A stretch of 64,000 bases of DNA from NCBI RefSeq assembly GCF_016901135.1, contig NZ_JAFEVL010000030.1, positions 369,882-433,881 on the forward strand, written 5' to 3'. Numbering within the stretch: position 1 is the stretch's first letter; each line of letters opens with the position of its first letter. The stretch comes from Martinezella lusitana. GTDB taxonomy: Bacteria; Pseudomonadota; Alphaproteobacteria; Rhizobiales; Rhizobiaceae. Positions 17,612 through 25,871 of this stretch are shown one piece after another. Below the pieces are notes generated by a model that did no database searches, was not told the DNA's origin, and was given only the letters and a program-made list of their open reading frames with translations. A program made the translations under genes and the position numbers.

Positions 17612-19972
17612 TCACCTATGCCGCATGACGACGAGGGTAATGTCATCATGAATCTTTTGCGTATCGATGTAGGCCATCAGATCGTCGAGTATCCCTTTGA
17701 CTACCTCTTCCGCGGTTCCGCCATGCAAGCGACGCGCATCCTGCAAAAGCCGCTCGAAGCCGAATAGTTCACCGCTGGGATTTTCAGCTTCGGTGACGCC
17801 GTCCGTATGCAGGACGACCATATCACCTTTCTCAAAGGATACTTCCCGCGTGTCGATGAACTGCGTAATATCAGCTTCGAGGCCAACCGGGAGACCGAGG
17901 TCGCCGGTATCTATACGCTCAACCTCGCCGTTCTGGCGGATAATGATCATATCCTCATGTTGGCCCGATATCGTCAATCTCTTACCGTCATAGTCGAGGA
18001 AGGATAAGGTGATATGCTTGTCCGTCTCCGTTCGCTCGATGTTCTTGAAAATCGTGCGGTTGAGGTCGGCCAGGAATTTTGCCGGATTCATTTCGCCTGC
18101 TTCTTGCAGCGCACGAGCAATCGATTGAACCATCAGCATCAGCACGCCGCTTTCAAGCCCGTGGCCGGTCACGTCGCCAATGCCGATCTTCAGATTGTTT
18201 CCGTGCTGCAGGACATCATAATAATCACCGCCGACCTCATCGGCCGGGCGCATGTAGGCGGCGATTTCCAGATTCTTGAAGGCTGTCAGCTCCTTGGCAC
18301 GCGGCAGAACCATGAGCTGAATATGCCGCGCCACATCGAGTTCCGCACCAAGGCGCAGGTTCTCGCTCTTCAACTGATTGGCGAGCGTGGAGATCTCCTC
18401 CTTTGCCGCCTCGATCTCTTTCGTCCGCTCCACGACCAGCTTCTCGAGATTTTCGGTGTGAAAGCTGATCTCCTCGGCCATCCGGTTGAATGCGACGCCG
18501 GCTTCAGCCACCTCGTCCCTGGTTGGAATGTCGACCCTGACCGAGTAGTCTTTCGCTTGTATCCGCTTGGCGGCGCTCGCCAGCGCGCTGATGCCGCCGG
18601 TGATGCGCTTCGAAGCCGCAAAGACCGCAGCAGTGACGATCATCAGGGACACGAGAACCGCGAGGATCTGATAGAGCAAAATCCTGTTGGTCGCGCGTGA
18701 TATCTCCTCCTTGGCCGCAATCAGCGAAGCATAGATCTCGCGCTCCGGCACGACGATTCCGAGCGACATGACCTCGCGCTGTATGGGGCCACTTACCCAG
18801 AGATTGGTGGGGCGCAATTGCTTGACGACCACGAGATAAGGAACCTCTTCCCCCTGTTCGGTGAGCGAGATGTGCTGGATGGTACCATCGGCATCAAGCG
18901 GCAGGGTCGATATTGCCTTTTGGGTGCTGTTGCGCAGCGAGCGGTCAAGACCGGTGACGCCCTTGTTGGCGGCATCATTCGCCGCGCGCAAACCGATGGC
19001 CTTCTCTCCGACCGGATTGATTGCGACGACGTTTCCGTTCGACATGGTCAAGAAGCCGAAGCCGCTTTGGGCAACCTTCACATTCTCGACGATCTCGGCG
19101 AGCTGAGTAAGGGTGATATCGGCGCCGGCGGCGCCTGCCACTCCATGCCGATCCGCTGTCCAAAGCGGATGGAAGAAGCTGACGATCAGTTTTCCGGTAA
19201 TCGCGTCCGTGTAGGGAGCGGTCTGGGTGATGTAATCGGCAACCGGCCGCGACGAGGGAGACAAAGCCCATTGCTGCCAGGATTCATAAAGGCCAGGAAA
19301 AAAGAAAGTCCAGAAATCAGCGCTGTTGTGACCTGGGTAGAGCCGGTCGAATGTCTGCGCCTGCGTCGTGTAAGGCGCGGTTCGGAAGATCGGACGCTCC
19401 CTGGGACCGATATAGTACATTTGCAGCTTCGACGCGCCGTTATGCAGTAGCGATGGAGCGACAAGATCAAGTATGGCACTCGTCTCAATGTCGGCCTGTA
19501 CCTGTGGCAACGGATGGTGGTCCTTGTCCAGCATGTAACCCCAGACACTGATGACGGAGGGCCCACCCGGAAGGTTTTGCGCCCACTGGCCAACGGGATC
19601 GTAAGTCACCGTCACGGCATCGGGAGCAGCCTTGGCCAAGGCTGTGCCGACATTTCCATTCCTTGTGGGATGATCGATCTGACCCTGGAGCACCCCTGCC
19701 AGCGCGCTCACATCGGAATGCACCTGGTCGAGAAGCAGACCCACCTGGGCAGCCGTGGAATTGGTATAGGAGCGGATATAATCCTGGCTCGCCTTTTCGA
19801 GGCCTTCGCCCACTTGGGCGGTCGCGTTACGGGAGAGGCGCTGCACATTCCAAAGCGCGAGACCGCCGCTGACCAGCAGGTCGAAAAGGACAGCACCTCC
19901 GACAACGATGAGGAATTTGGCGCGAAAGGAGCGCAGACCGAGTCTCGGCTTGGCGGTTGGCGGCATCGTCAT
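17612..19972 (-). CDS. Membrane Cache-HAMP-PP2C (SpoIIE-type) serine phosphatase
   Basis: The 786-residue protein has a membrane helix at about 19-41, a large periplasmic Cache-type sensor region (about 45-430), a second helix (QILAVLVSLMIVTAAVFAA), a HAMP domain (about 455-510), a coiled coil, and a C-terminal PP2C domain with the metal-site motifs GGDYYD, GDVTGHGLESG, TDGVTEAEN and HDDITL. It should sense a small ligand outside and dephosphorylate a STAS partner inside, the layout of SiaA/RsbU phosphatases. Its start overlaps the stop of the STAS-methyltransferase gene by 4 bp, and the kinase-like gene follows directly. Confidence 0.92.
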   Translation of the reverse strand: MTMPPTAKPRLGLRSFRAKFLIVVGGAVLFDLLVSGGLALWNVQRLSRNATAQVGEGLEKASQDYIRSYTNSTAAQVGLLLDQVHSDVSALAGVLQGQIDHPTRNGNVGTALAKAAPDAVTVTYDPVGQWAQNLPGGPSVISVWGYMLDKDHHPLPQVQADIETSAILDLVAPSLLHNGASKLQMYYIGPRERPIFRTAPYTTQAQTFDRLYPGHNSADFWTFFFPGLYESWQQWALSPSSRPVADYITQTAPYTDAITGKLIVSFFHPLWTADRHGVAGAAGADITLTQLAEIVENVKVAQSGFGFLTMSNGNVVAINPVGEKAIGLRAANDAANKGVTGLDRSLRNSTQKAISTLPLDADGTIQHISLTEQGEEVPYLVVVKQLRPTNLWVSGPIQREVMSLGIVVPEREIYASLIAAKEEISRATNRILLYQILAVLVSLMIVTAAVFAASKRITGGISALASAAKRIQAKDYSVRVDIPTRDEVAEAGVAFNRMAEEISFHTENLEKLVVERTKEIEAAKEEISTLANQLKSENLRLGAELDVARHIQLMVLPRAKELTAFKNLEIAAYMRPADEVGGDYYDVLQHGNNLKIGIGDVTGHGLESGVLMLMVQSIARALQEAGEMNPAKFLADLNRTIFKNIERTETDKHITLSFLDYDGKRLTISGQHEDMIIIRQNGEVERIDTGDLGLPVGLEADITQFIDTREVSFEKGDMVVLHTDGVTEAENPSGELFGFERLLQDARRLHGGTAEEVVKGILDDLMAYIDTQKIHDDITLVVMRHR

Positions 19973-21144
19973 AGCGGCTTTTGTCCCGATGAGGCCCAGA
20001 TAGGCCAGCCGGCATAGCCTCTTGGGTGAAGCGCGGCAAAGATGTGGTCCTCGAATCCCTGTTTGAACCGATCGATGAATTCAGGTGAATCGCCTCTCCT
20101 GACCGCCATCTCATCAGCATAGACATTCCGCCACGCCGTGATGATATCAGCGAAGTCTTGGGGATCGTCGTCGAGATTGGTCACCATGAAACTTTCCATC
20201 TGCACGTTCGTGAAACCGGCATCCAACAACATGCGACGACCTTTCGGTCCCATTTCGACATCCATGTCGAAATGAGCGAATAGCTTGGCAACCTCGTTAT
20301 ACGTCCACTGGATGCTCTCGGCCTTCGGCTCTCCAAGGCAATGGGAGTTCTTCTCGTTGGTGATGTAAACCCTGCCACCCGGTTTGCAGATACGATAGAG
20401 CTCCCGCAGCAGCACATCCGGGCGGTTGAAGATTTGCAGCGAATGCCGGCAGGTCACAAAGTCGAACTGGTTGCTCTCGAACAGCATCTGGGATGCGTCG
20501 CCATAGGTGTATTCGATGTCTTGGACGTCGAAATTTTTCGCCACTGTGCGGGCGTAGTCGAGGCTTGGCATAGAATGGTCGAGTGCAACGATCCGGGCCG
20601 GTTTGAAGTCCTTTCTCAAGAGCATCGCAAAATCGCCGATCCCGCAGCAAATATCGGCAATATGCATACCCTCGCGAAGCCCGTGGCGCGGCAATATCTC
20701 GCGCTCATGCCGCCAGGTCATCTTGGTTTGAGTCCTGAGGATCGGGATGAAACTCTGGTTCTCGACGAATGTCTGGCCCGGATAGAAGGCAGAATCGTAG
20801 ATCTCGACGGTGATATTGGGCGAGAGATCGTTTAGATGGCGGAACAACCGGGACGCCCATGCAACGACGCTCGACGCGACCACGGTAAGCTTGATATCCG
20901 GCCTTGAGCGCGTCGCATCGACGAGGACATGCGCCAAGGCGCGGAACGCCGTGTTGTTCATATGGGTGACACGCTTCAAATTGATATAGCAGACGCCCTT
21001 CACCGTTTCGACGCCGTTTCGCAGTAAGGCCAGATCATCGGCGAGTTCTGAGACCGAATGGGGTCTGAGCACTCCGCAGAGAGAGAACTCCTGATTGTTG
21101 ACGTCGAATTGCGCCGTGAAGCGGAGGGACGAATAGGGGCTCAA
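19969..21144 (-). CDS. STAS-like domain fused to a SAM-dependent methyltransferase
   Basis: Residues about 1-125 form a STAS-like fold (VKGVCYINLKRVTHMNNTAF), aligning HMNNTAFRAL with the phospho-site region [11 protein letters not shown] of the small STAS protein of this operon; a Thr replaces the Ser region. From about 145 the protein is a class I methyltransferase: motif I HIADICCGIGDFAMLL, the acidic VALDHSMPSLDYA, TYGDASQ, and FDFVTCRHSLQIF with LYRICKPGGRVYI. It is 4-bp coupled to both neighbours. Its methyl acceptor is unknown. The fusion suggests that methyl transfer is switched by the phosphatase/kinase pair. Confidence 0.85.
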   Translation of the reverse strand: MSPYSSLRFTAQFDVNNQEFSLCGVLRPHSVSELADDLALLRNGVETVKGVCYINLKRVTHMNNTAFRALAHVLVDATRSRPDIKLTVVASSVVAWASRLFRHLNDLSPNITVEIYDSAFYPGQTFVENQSFIPILRTQTKMTWRHEREILPRHGLREGMHIADICCGIGDFAMLLRKDFKPARIVALDHSMPSLDYARTVAKNFDVQDIEYTYGDASQMLFESNQFDFVTCRHSLQIFNRPDVLLRELYRICKPGGRVYITNEKNSHCLGEPKAESIQWTYNEVAKLFAHFDMDVEMGPKGRRMLLDAGFTNVQMESFMVTNLDDDPQDFADIITAWRNVYADEMAVRRGDSPEFIDRFKQGFEDHIFAALHPRGYAGWPIWASSGQKPL

Positions 21145-21656
21145 TTGAGTAGCCTTTCGAGCGGCAGATCCACGACAAAGGTCAACATTCCGGTATCCCT
21201 ATAGAAGAGCGTGATATCGGCGTCGTAGTTGACGGCCAGACCGAGAAGGATCGCATGCTCAGCTGGCGCGGCACCACTCGTGATCACATCAAGATAATTC
21301 GCAAGCGCCTCGTCGCCCTTCAAGCCCGCCACGACCGCATCGTAGAAGCGACGTTTCTCAGGCGAACAGGGAAAGGTCAGTTCTATCCGCTCCATTTCGT
21401 CGCGTCGGTAGAAACGACAGACAAAAGCACCATCGCGCTCCCGAGCGTGGAACGACATCTCGAAGAGCTCATTCAGAGCCGACGAAAGCACATTGGCGTG
21501 GCGGATGGGATCGTGACGATCAAGACTGACCATACCGGCGACATAGGTCGAGCATTGATCGCAGTTCAGCCAATCCGCCGTAAAGGCCGCCATCTCCATT
21601 TCCAGCTCGAGCATCGGCTCGAAGACAGCATCTGCCGGCGTTTCCGTGGTGTTCAA
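21141..21656 (-). CDS. Divergent GHKL-ATPase-like regulator (slr1658-like, degenerate)
   Basis: The 171-residue protein shares a plan with the kinase-like protein encoded downstream: NVLSSALNELFEMSF aligns with its N-box region, and ILLGLAVNYDADITLFY with its G-box region, but the key Asn-Ala and Gly residues are mostly lost. It may therefore be a non-catalytic scaffold or an antagonist-binding protein. It lies 35 bp after the GGDEF-EAL gene and overlaps the STAS-methyltransferase gene by 4 bp, so it belongs to the signalling operon. The homology call is mine and is moderate. Confidence 0.65.
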   Translation of the reverse strand: MNTTETPADAVFEPMLELEMEMAAFTADWLNCDQCSTYVAGMVSLDRHDPIRHANVLSSALNELFEMSFHARERDGAFVCRFYRRDEMERIELTFPCSPEKRRFYDAVVAGLKGDEALANYLDVITSGAAPAEHAILLGLAVNYDADITLFYRDTGMLTFVVDLPLERLLN

Positions 21657-21691
21657 GCGAAACCTCCTAGATGAAATGCGCCTCAGAAAAA

Positions 21692-23395
21692 TCAGGGTCT
21701 GGCCCCAACCTCATCAAAGGTCACGGCCGGGTGGACGCGCGCCCTTTGCTTAATGAATTCATGAAGCCGGTCGACATCCAGCGGCGGACTGAGAAAATAT
21801 CCCTGCAATCGGTCACAGCCTTCGCCCTGGAGCCAGGCGGCCTGTTGCGCCGTCTCGACCCCCTCCGCGGTTACGCGCATGTCCAAGCCATGTGCCAGGG
21901 TGATCACAGAGCGAACAATGGTCTGGCTCTTTTTGTCCTGCAAAAGGTCCCTGATGAAATACCGGTCGATTTTGATGTTATCGAAAGGGAAATTCTTGAG
22001 GTAGCTCAGGGAAGAATACTCGGTCCCAAAGTCGTCTAGTGAGATTTGGATGCCGAGCACGTTGAGCGTGTTCAGGGTATCGAGATTGTTGATGGTGCGC
22101 TCCAACAAGACACCTTCAGTGATTTCCAGTTCCACGCGCTCGGCGGGAAATCCGACCACATCGAGTGTTTGCGAAACCCGATCGGTGAAACCCGGCGTCA
22201 GGAATTCCGCAGGGGAAAGATTGACGGCGAGGCTGTAGTTCACCGGCCATGTAAGGGCTTCCCGGCATGCTTCCTCAAGCATCCACTGGCCGATTTCACT
22301 CATCAGGCCGTCGGCTTCGGCCATGGGAATGAAGGCCGCCGGCGGAATGATCCCCAGGGTGGGATGCCGCCAGCGTATCAGCGCCTCGAAGCCGACGACG
22401 CTGAATGGAGGCTCGACCAGCGGCTGGTACTCGATGAAGAACTCATCGTGCTGGAGCGCCACGCGCAGACTGCGACGCAGCAACTCCCGCTGCTCCACCA
22501 CGACCAGCATGCTCGGATCGAATGTTCGCGCCCGACGCCGCCCTTCCTTCTTGGCCGCATAGAGGGCAACGTCGGCAGCTTTCATCAGCTGCTCTCCCTC
22601 ATTGCCGTCTCGTGGCGCGACGGCAACCCCGATACTGACGCCGACGAACAACGAGATACCGTTGACGACAAACGGCTTCTTGAATTCGGCGACCAGAGCG
22701 TCCGCCAATCTTTCCGCCTCGAAGAGTTGTTGCGAACCAACCTGTATGACGGCGAATTCATCGCCGGCGAGGCGGTAGACCGTCCCGTTTCGACCGAGCG
22801 TTCCCTTTATCCTTTTGGCGGCAAGTTGAAGTATGACATCGCCAGCACCGTGCCCCAGCGTATCGTTGACGGGCTTGAAGTCGTCCAGATCGAGCTGCAT
22901 CAGGGCAGGTCCTGCCTCTCCGCTGGCCGGCAGCAGCTTTTCCAACTCCGCGCTGAATTGGCGGCGATTCGGTAATCCGGTTAAAACATCATGTGTTGCC
23001 TGATGAATGAGCCGTGCCCGTTCACCGTCTTCGGACGACGTTTTCTTCTTGGCATCCGCGCCATTGATCTCGATGACCAAGAGACCGGTCCGGATATAAA
23101 ACAACAACAGATCGCATTTACTGGGTATTGAAGCGTCGAGCCGGATGGTTCGCGGTTGGCCGGTATCAATCACAAGCTGGACGATTGCCGCAAAGGCGGG
23201 CTTCGCCAATGCAGGATAGGCCTCCCGCAACGTTATGCCTGTCCGAGATCCAAGGCTAACATGCTCCTTAAATTTCTTGGAGGAATCGACCAGTTTGAGA
23301 TCGAGGTCCCAGAGTGAGATCTGCGCCTCGAAACCGCTCTCAGATTCGGACTCTTGTGGAATGAGCTGCGACCGATCCACACGGCTTTCGGGCAT
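21692..23395 (-). CDS. GGDEF-EAL c-di-GMP signalling protein
   Basis: I chose the ATG at 23395 (567 residues) because GGGAGGA lies upstream. An N-terminal PAS-like part (ISLWDLDLKLVDSSKKF) is followed by a GGDEF domain with the variant active site AGDEF and no clear RxxD inhibitory site, then an EAL domain in which the metal and catalytic residues look intact: EALIRWRHP, VNLSPAEF, ELEITEG, LDDFGTEYSSL, KIDRYF, AEGVET and QGYFLSPP. It probably hydrolyses c-di-GMP and could also make it. As first gene of the partner-switch operon it takes the place of SiaD in Pseudomonas. c-di-GMP often controls EPS and curli, both encoded nearby. Confidence 0.92.
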   Translation of the reverse strand: MPESRVDRSQLIPQESESESGFEAQISLWDLDLKLVDSSKKFKEHVSLGSRTGITLREAYPALAKPAFAAIVQLVIDTGQPRTIRLDASIPSKCDLLLFYIRTGLLVIEINGADAKKKTSSEDGERARLIHQATHDVLTGLPNRRQFSAELEKLLPASGEAGPALMQLDLDDFKPVNDTLGHGAGDVILQLAAKRIKGTLGRNGTVYRLAGDEFAVIQVGSQQLFEAERLADALVAEFKKPFVVNGISLFVGVSIGVAVAPRDGNEGEQLMKAADVALYAAKKEGRRRARTFDPSMLVVVEQRELLRRSLRVALQHDEFFIEYQPLVEPPFSVVGFEALIRWRHPTLGIIPPAAFIPMAEADGLMSEIGQWMLEEACREALTWPVNYSLAVNLSPAEFLTPGFTDRVSQTLDVVGFPAERVELEITEGVLLERTINNLDTLNTLNVLGIQISLDDFGTEYSSLSYLKNFPFDNIKIDRYFIRDLLQDKKSQTIVRSVITLAHGLDMRVTAEGVETAQQAAWLQGEGCDRLQGYFLSPPLDVDRLHEFIKQRARVHPAVTFDEVGARP

Positions 23396-23890
23396 AGGGC
23401 CTAGTCCTCCCAAACCAGCCACCCGGCGTGTGGCCGTTATCCAACTTGAACTAGCCCGTTCGCATCGGCGCTTATGCATCTATTATCGCAGTCACATCAA
23501 TCGTACGGGCGCAGGCATGACTTTATCGACGCGTGGCGACTATTTCGAATGAACATATTACCAGATGTTTAATTAGGAAATAGCTAATTGATGCTGTGAG
23601 ATATACTGACGAAGAAGCTGGCGATAAATGACTGACGGGGCATGCTTGCCGGAGCCCTCCTCAATGGTCAAAAGTAACATTCTCGACCCTGTCGAAGGCA
23701 AGCGCCATTCTACAAGGGAATATAAAGCGTTAGTATACTCTAACATGAGAAAATCGAAAGGCGCTGCATGTGCTGCCAGGCACTTCTTATAGCATCATCT
23801 GGCTGCTTGCGCCTGCATATCTTTGCCCTGTCCTAGCTGCATGCTCAGTGGCAGCTCCACCGGCCAAGGCGCCATTCATAGGCATCGAAA
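23396..23890. other. Upstream region of the signalling operon
   Basis: This AT-richer stretch should contain the promoter of the GGDEF-EAL operon. A small inverted repeat AATTAG/CTAATT lies near 23570-23588. A plus-strand frame starting with GTG at 23770 encodes a hydrophobic start with an LAAC lipobox-like site, but it has no ribosome site and overlaps the minus-strand candidate gene, so I do not call it. Confidence 0.4.
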
Positions 23891-24241
23891 TTAACCGTTC
23901 GAATCAGGTCGGTTGGGGAGGAGTTGCTGGCCGGAATGATCGACTGACCCGTAAGATCTGTCAGCATAGCTGCTCGTGTCGCTTGTGTTGACGCCGGAGA
24001 CCGGCCGGTTCCGATTTGCATCCATCAGTGATCGCGGAGAGATCTCGAAACTCAAACCGTCATCGAAACCAAGATCGATATCGCCTATCTCCAATACACC
24101 CCAAAGGACCTCTCTTCGGCTGGCATTGACAACGGAGCTGCCGGTCTTGCCGGCGACCATGACGATGGCAGTTGGATGCTCAACGACGCTGGCACGTCTG
24201 GCTGGGGGGATACGGGGCGTTCCGATGTCTCTGGTTTGCAT
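23891..24241 (-). CDS. Hypothetical protein, 116 residues
   Basis: From the ATG at 24241, preceded by AGGGGAGA at good spacing, a frame encodes MQTRDIGTPRIPPARRAS, a central part EVLWGVLEIGDIDLGF, and a polar Asn/Ser/Asp-rich C-terminus. I do not recognise the family. No signal peptide or membrane segment is visible. Codon use with many C or G third positions is compatible with a real gene. It lies on the same strand as the curli genes but is separated from them by about 700 bp and a terminator. Confidence 0.42.
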   Translation of the reverse strand: MQTRDIGTPRIPPARRASVVEHPTAIVMVAGKTGSSVVNASRREVLWGVLEIGDIDLGFDDGLSFEISPRSLMDANRNRPVSGVNTSDTSSYADRSYGSVDHSGQQLLPNRPDSNG

Positions 24242-24944
24242 TACAATGTCTCCCCTCGTTCTGGTATTATTGTTGAGGCTATCGTTTGGATTGAGTACGA
24301 CATGCCGCGCTGTCACGGCACAAAAATGCCGATCCGCAAGTCGTCATCCAGACTTACCCAAGTTAATCGAAGCCAGCATCCATCGGTGCCGGCATGTCAG
24401 TGCCGAACAATAATTGCGGCTTGTCGAACTGAATTTAGCGCCGGGACTGCCAGACCTGTCAAATCAGCAAAAGGAAGGGGGAGTGGCGGACGCCACCATG
24501 AGCATGACACCGATTGCGCAAGCAACATAATCACTTAGACTGTGTTCCAACTGGTCCATCTTCGACGCCCCCTCCAAAAACAGGATATGGAATGTCGAAA
24601 TTGCACGTTGTACCTAATCGATCTCGAGGAACTCCCGACCGCCTGTTCTATTCCCAGTCGGCGCGATGCTCGGCATCGGAAATGATCGTCGAACCTGGCC
24701 TCATCGATAGGTCGCGATTGTCGGTCCAGCAGGACCCGGAAGCAGCGTCCTTGTCTCCTCGGGAGCGTTGGCGGCAGGCTCCTGTCAGCCTTGGCCTTGA
24801 GGCAACTTTGGACGACAACGCAGAACACAAATCCCGCACGAAAAAGCCTCCGAATGGACCGGAGGCTCTGGCGAGTGTTTTGAAAAATTTCGATATCCGC
24901 GCGATTTTCTTCGGACCAGGGCTCGATGCCTCATCGCGTCTCGC
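24242..24944. other. Region between the hypothetical gene and the curli genes
   Basis: About 700 bp without a convincing gene. It contains the terminator of the curli genes (24841-24866) and the presumed promoter of the 116-residue hypothetical gene. Overlapping frames on both strands (for example plus 24514-25149) lack ribosome sites and family motifs. Confidence 0.45.
24841..24866 (-). terminator. Rho-independent terminator of the curli genes
   Basis: On the minus strand GCCTCCG, a 7-nt loop and CGGAGGC are followed by five T (read as A at 24841-24845 on the plus strand). It lies about 80 bp past the CsgH-like gene stop and fits an intrinsic terminator for the curlin-CsgH transcript. Confidence 0.85.
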
Positions 24945-25259
24945 TTATTTTTTTTCCGGCACGGCAAAACGGCAAATCAGATTTCCGGATGCATCGAAGA
25001 CCTGCAGCTCCGCTGCCCAGCTACTGGGTGCGTTGCCGACGATAGTCTTGGACAGATCCTCGCGATGTCCTCCCCTGGCAGAAAACTCTCCCCCTTGCAT
25101 ATTGGAGGACACGCCTCCCTCCGAAATCGACCGGACCTGGAACTGGTAGGTTCCCTCGCGTGCCTTGGCGGGAATCAGCACGGCGGCAAGATGCGTCATA
25201 CCACCGATATCCTGGTACTCGATCTTGCAAGTGTCTGCGGGCGGTAGGGCGTTTACCAT
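24945..25259 (-). CDS. csgH: CsgH-like curli assembly protein
   Basis: The 104-residue product shows the beta-sandwich pattern of alphaproteobacterial CsgH/CsgC-like proteins: GTYQFQVRSISEGGVSSNMQ, GGEFSARGG, and a final strand pair AELQVFDASGNLICRF. CsgH proteins sit in the periplasm and stop premature amyloid formation of curlin. Here no cleavable signal is visible from this start, which is odd; an AAGGAG ribosome site supports the start at 25259. The curlin gene lies just upstream on the same strand, which strengthens the call. Confidence 0.68.
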   Translation of the reverse strand: MVNALPPADTCKIEYQDIGGMTHLAAVLIPAKAREGTYQFQVRSISEGGVSSNMQGGEFSARGGHREDLSKTIVGNAPSSWAAELQVFDASGNLICRFAVPEKK

Positions 25260-25281
25260 CGGACTTCTAGCTCCTTACAGT

Positions 25282-25315
25282 TTGGGAGAGCCGGGCGAGG
25301 CGCCGGCTCTCCCAA
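25282..25315 (-). promoter_or_regulatory. Strong hairpin between the curlin and CsgH-like genes
   Basis: Perfect 13-bp arms TTGGGAGAGCCGG (25282-25294) and CCGGCTCTCCCAA (25303-25315) enclose an 8-nt loop in the 61-bp gap after the curlin stop. Without a T-run it is probably a partial terminator or 3' stabiliser that raises curlin over its chaperone. The CsgH-like gene has its own AAGGAG site after it. Confidence 0.65.
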
Positions 25316-25320
25316 GCGCA

Positions 25321-25680
25321 TTAGTGCTGGACCGTCACGGACATGTTGCCCTTGCCAGACTGATCCGTTTCAGAATAGTTGGAACGACCGAACTGGACAG
25401 TTGCCGAGAGGTTGGCCTTGCCAGTCTGGTTCGTATAGGCCTGATTGGCCTTGCCGAACTGAGCCGTAGCCGAAATATTGTTTTTGCCACTCTGCAACGA
25501 TTGAGCGTAATTTCCCTTGCCGGCCTGACCGATGCCAGAAAAATTGCCGTGGCCGACTTGTCCGGTTGCAGCCATATTGCCTGTGCCGCTCTGCGACGTC
25601 ACAGACACGTTGCCGCCGGCGAAGGCTGCAGTCGAGGCAAATACGATAGCGGCGGAAAGAATTAGAGTTTTCATGGACAT
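25321..25680 (-). CDS. Curlin-repeat amyloid subunit (CsgA/CsgB family)
   Basis: The 119-residue product has a Sec signal (MSMKTLILSAAIVFASTAAF) and a mature part made almost entirely of nine units of about 11 residues with the pattern G-N-x-S/A-x-x-x-Q-x-G-K, for example GNMAATGQVGH, GNFSGIGQAGK and ANLSATVQFGR. This is half of the 22-residue E. coli curlin repeat. Gln and Asn at fixed places form the amyloid ladders. I chose the ATG at 25680 after AAGGGGA. The protein would be secreted by CsgG and polymerise into biofilm fibres. No csgG, csgE or csgF is seen in the window. Confidence 0.88.
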   Translation of the reverse strand: MSMKTLILSAAIVFASTAAFAGGNVSVTSQSGTGNMAATGQVGHGNFSGIGQAGKGNYAQSLQSGKNNISATAQFGKANQAYTNQTGKANLSATVQFGRSNYSETDQSGKGNMSVTVQH

Positions 25681-25871
25681 GGATGTTCCCCTTTCAATAT
25701 CCGTCTCCATTGACGGTTATCGCAGGCTATCGACGTCCCCGGCGTTCTGCAGTGCCTCAATCAGGCTAAGCTAATAGCGGTTTTAAGAGATGACTTGGGC
25801 TGACGTTCATGAGGGGCTGCCTCAACACTACGCAGCATAGGTAAAACAGCCTGCCACCTGGTGCAGATGGA

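Noticed and set aside
23770..23991. Plus-strand GTG frame with an LAAC lipobox-like site
   Set aside because: No ribosome site, Cys-rich end without pattern, and overlap with the better supported minus-strand candidate.
25321..25680. Regular short repeats considered as a CRISPR-like array
   Set aside because: The repeats are coding, imperfect at DNA level, in frame with a signal peptide, and fit curlin.
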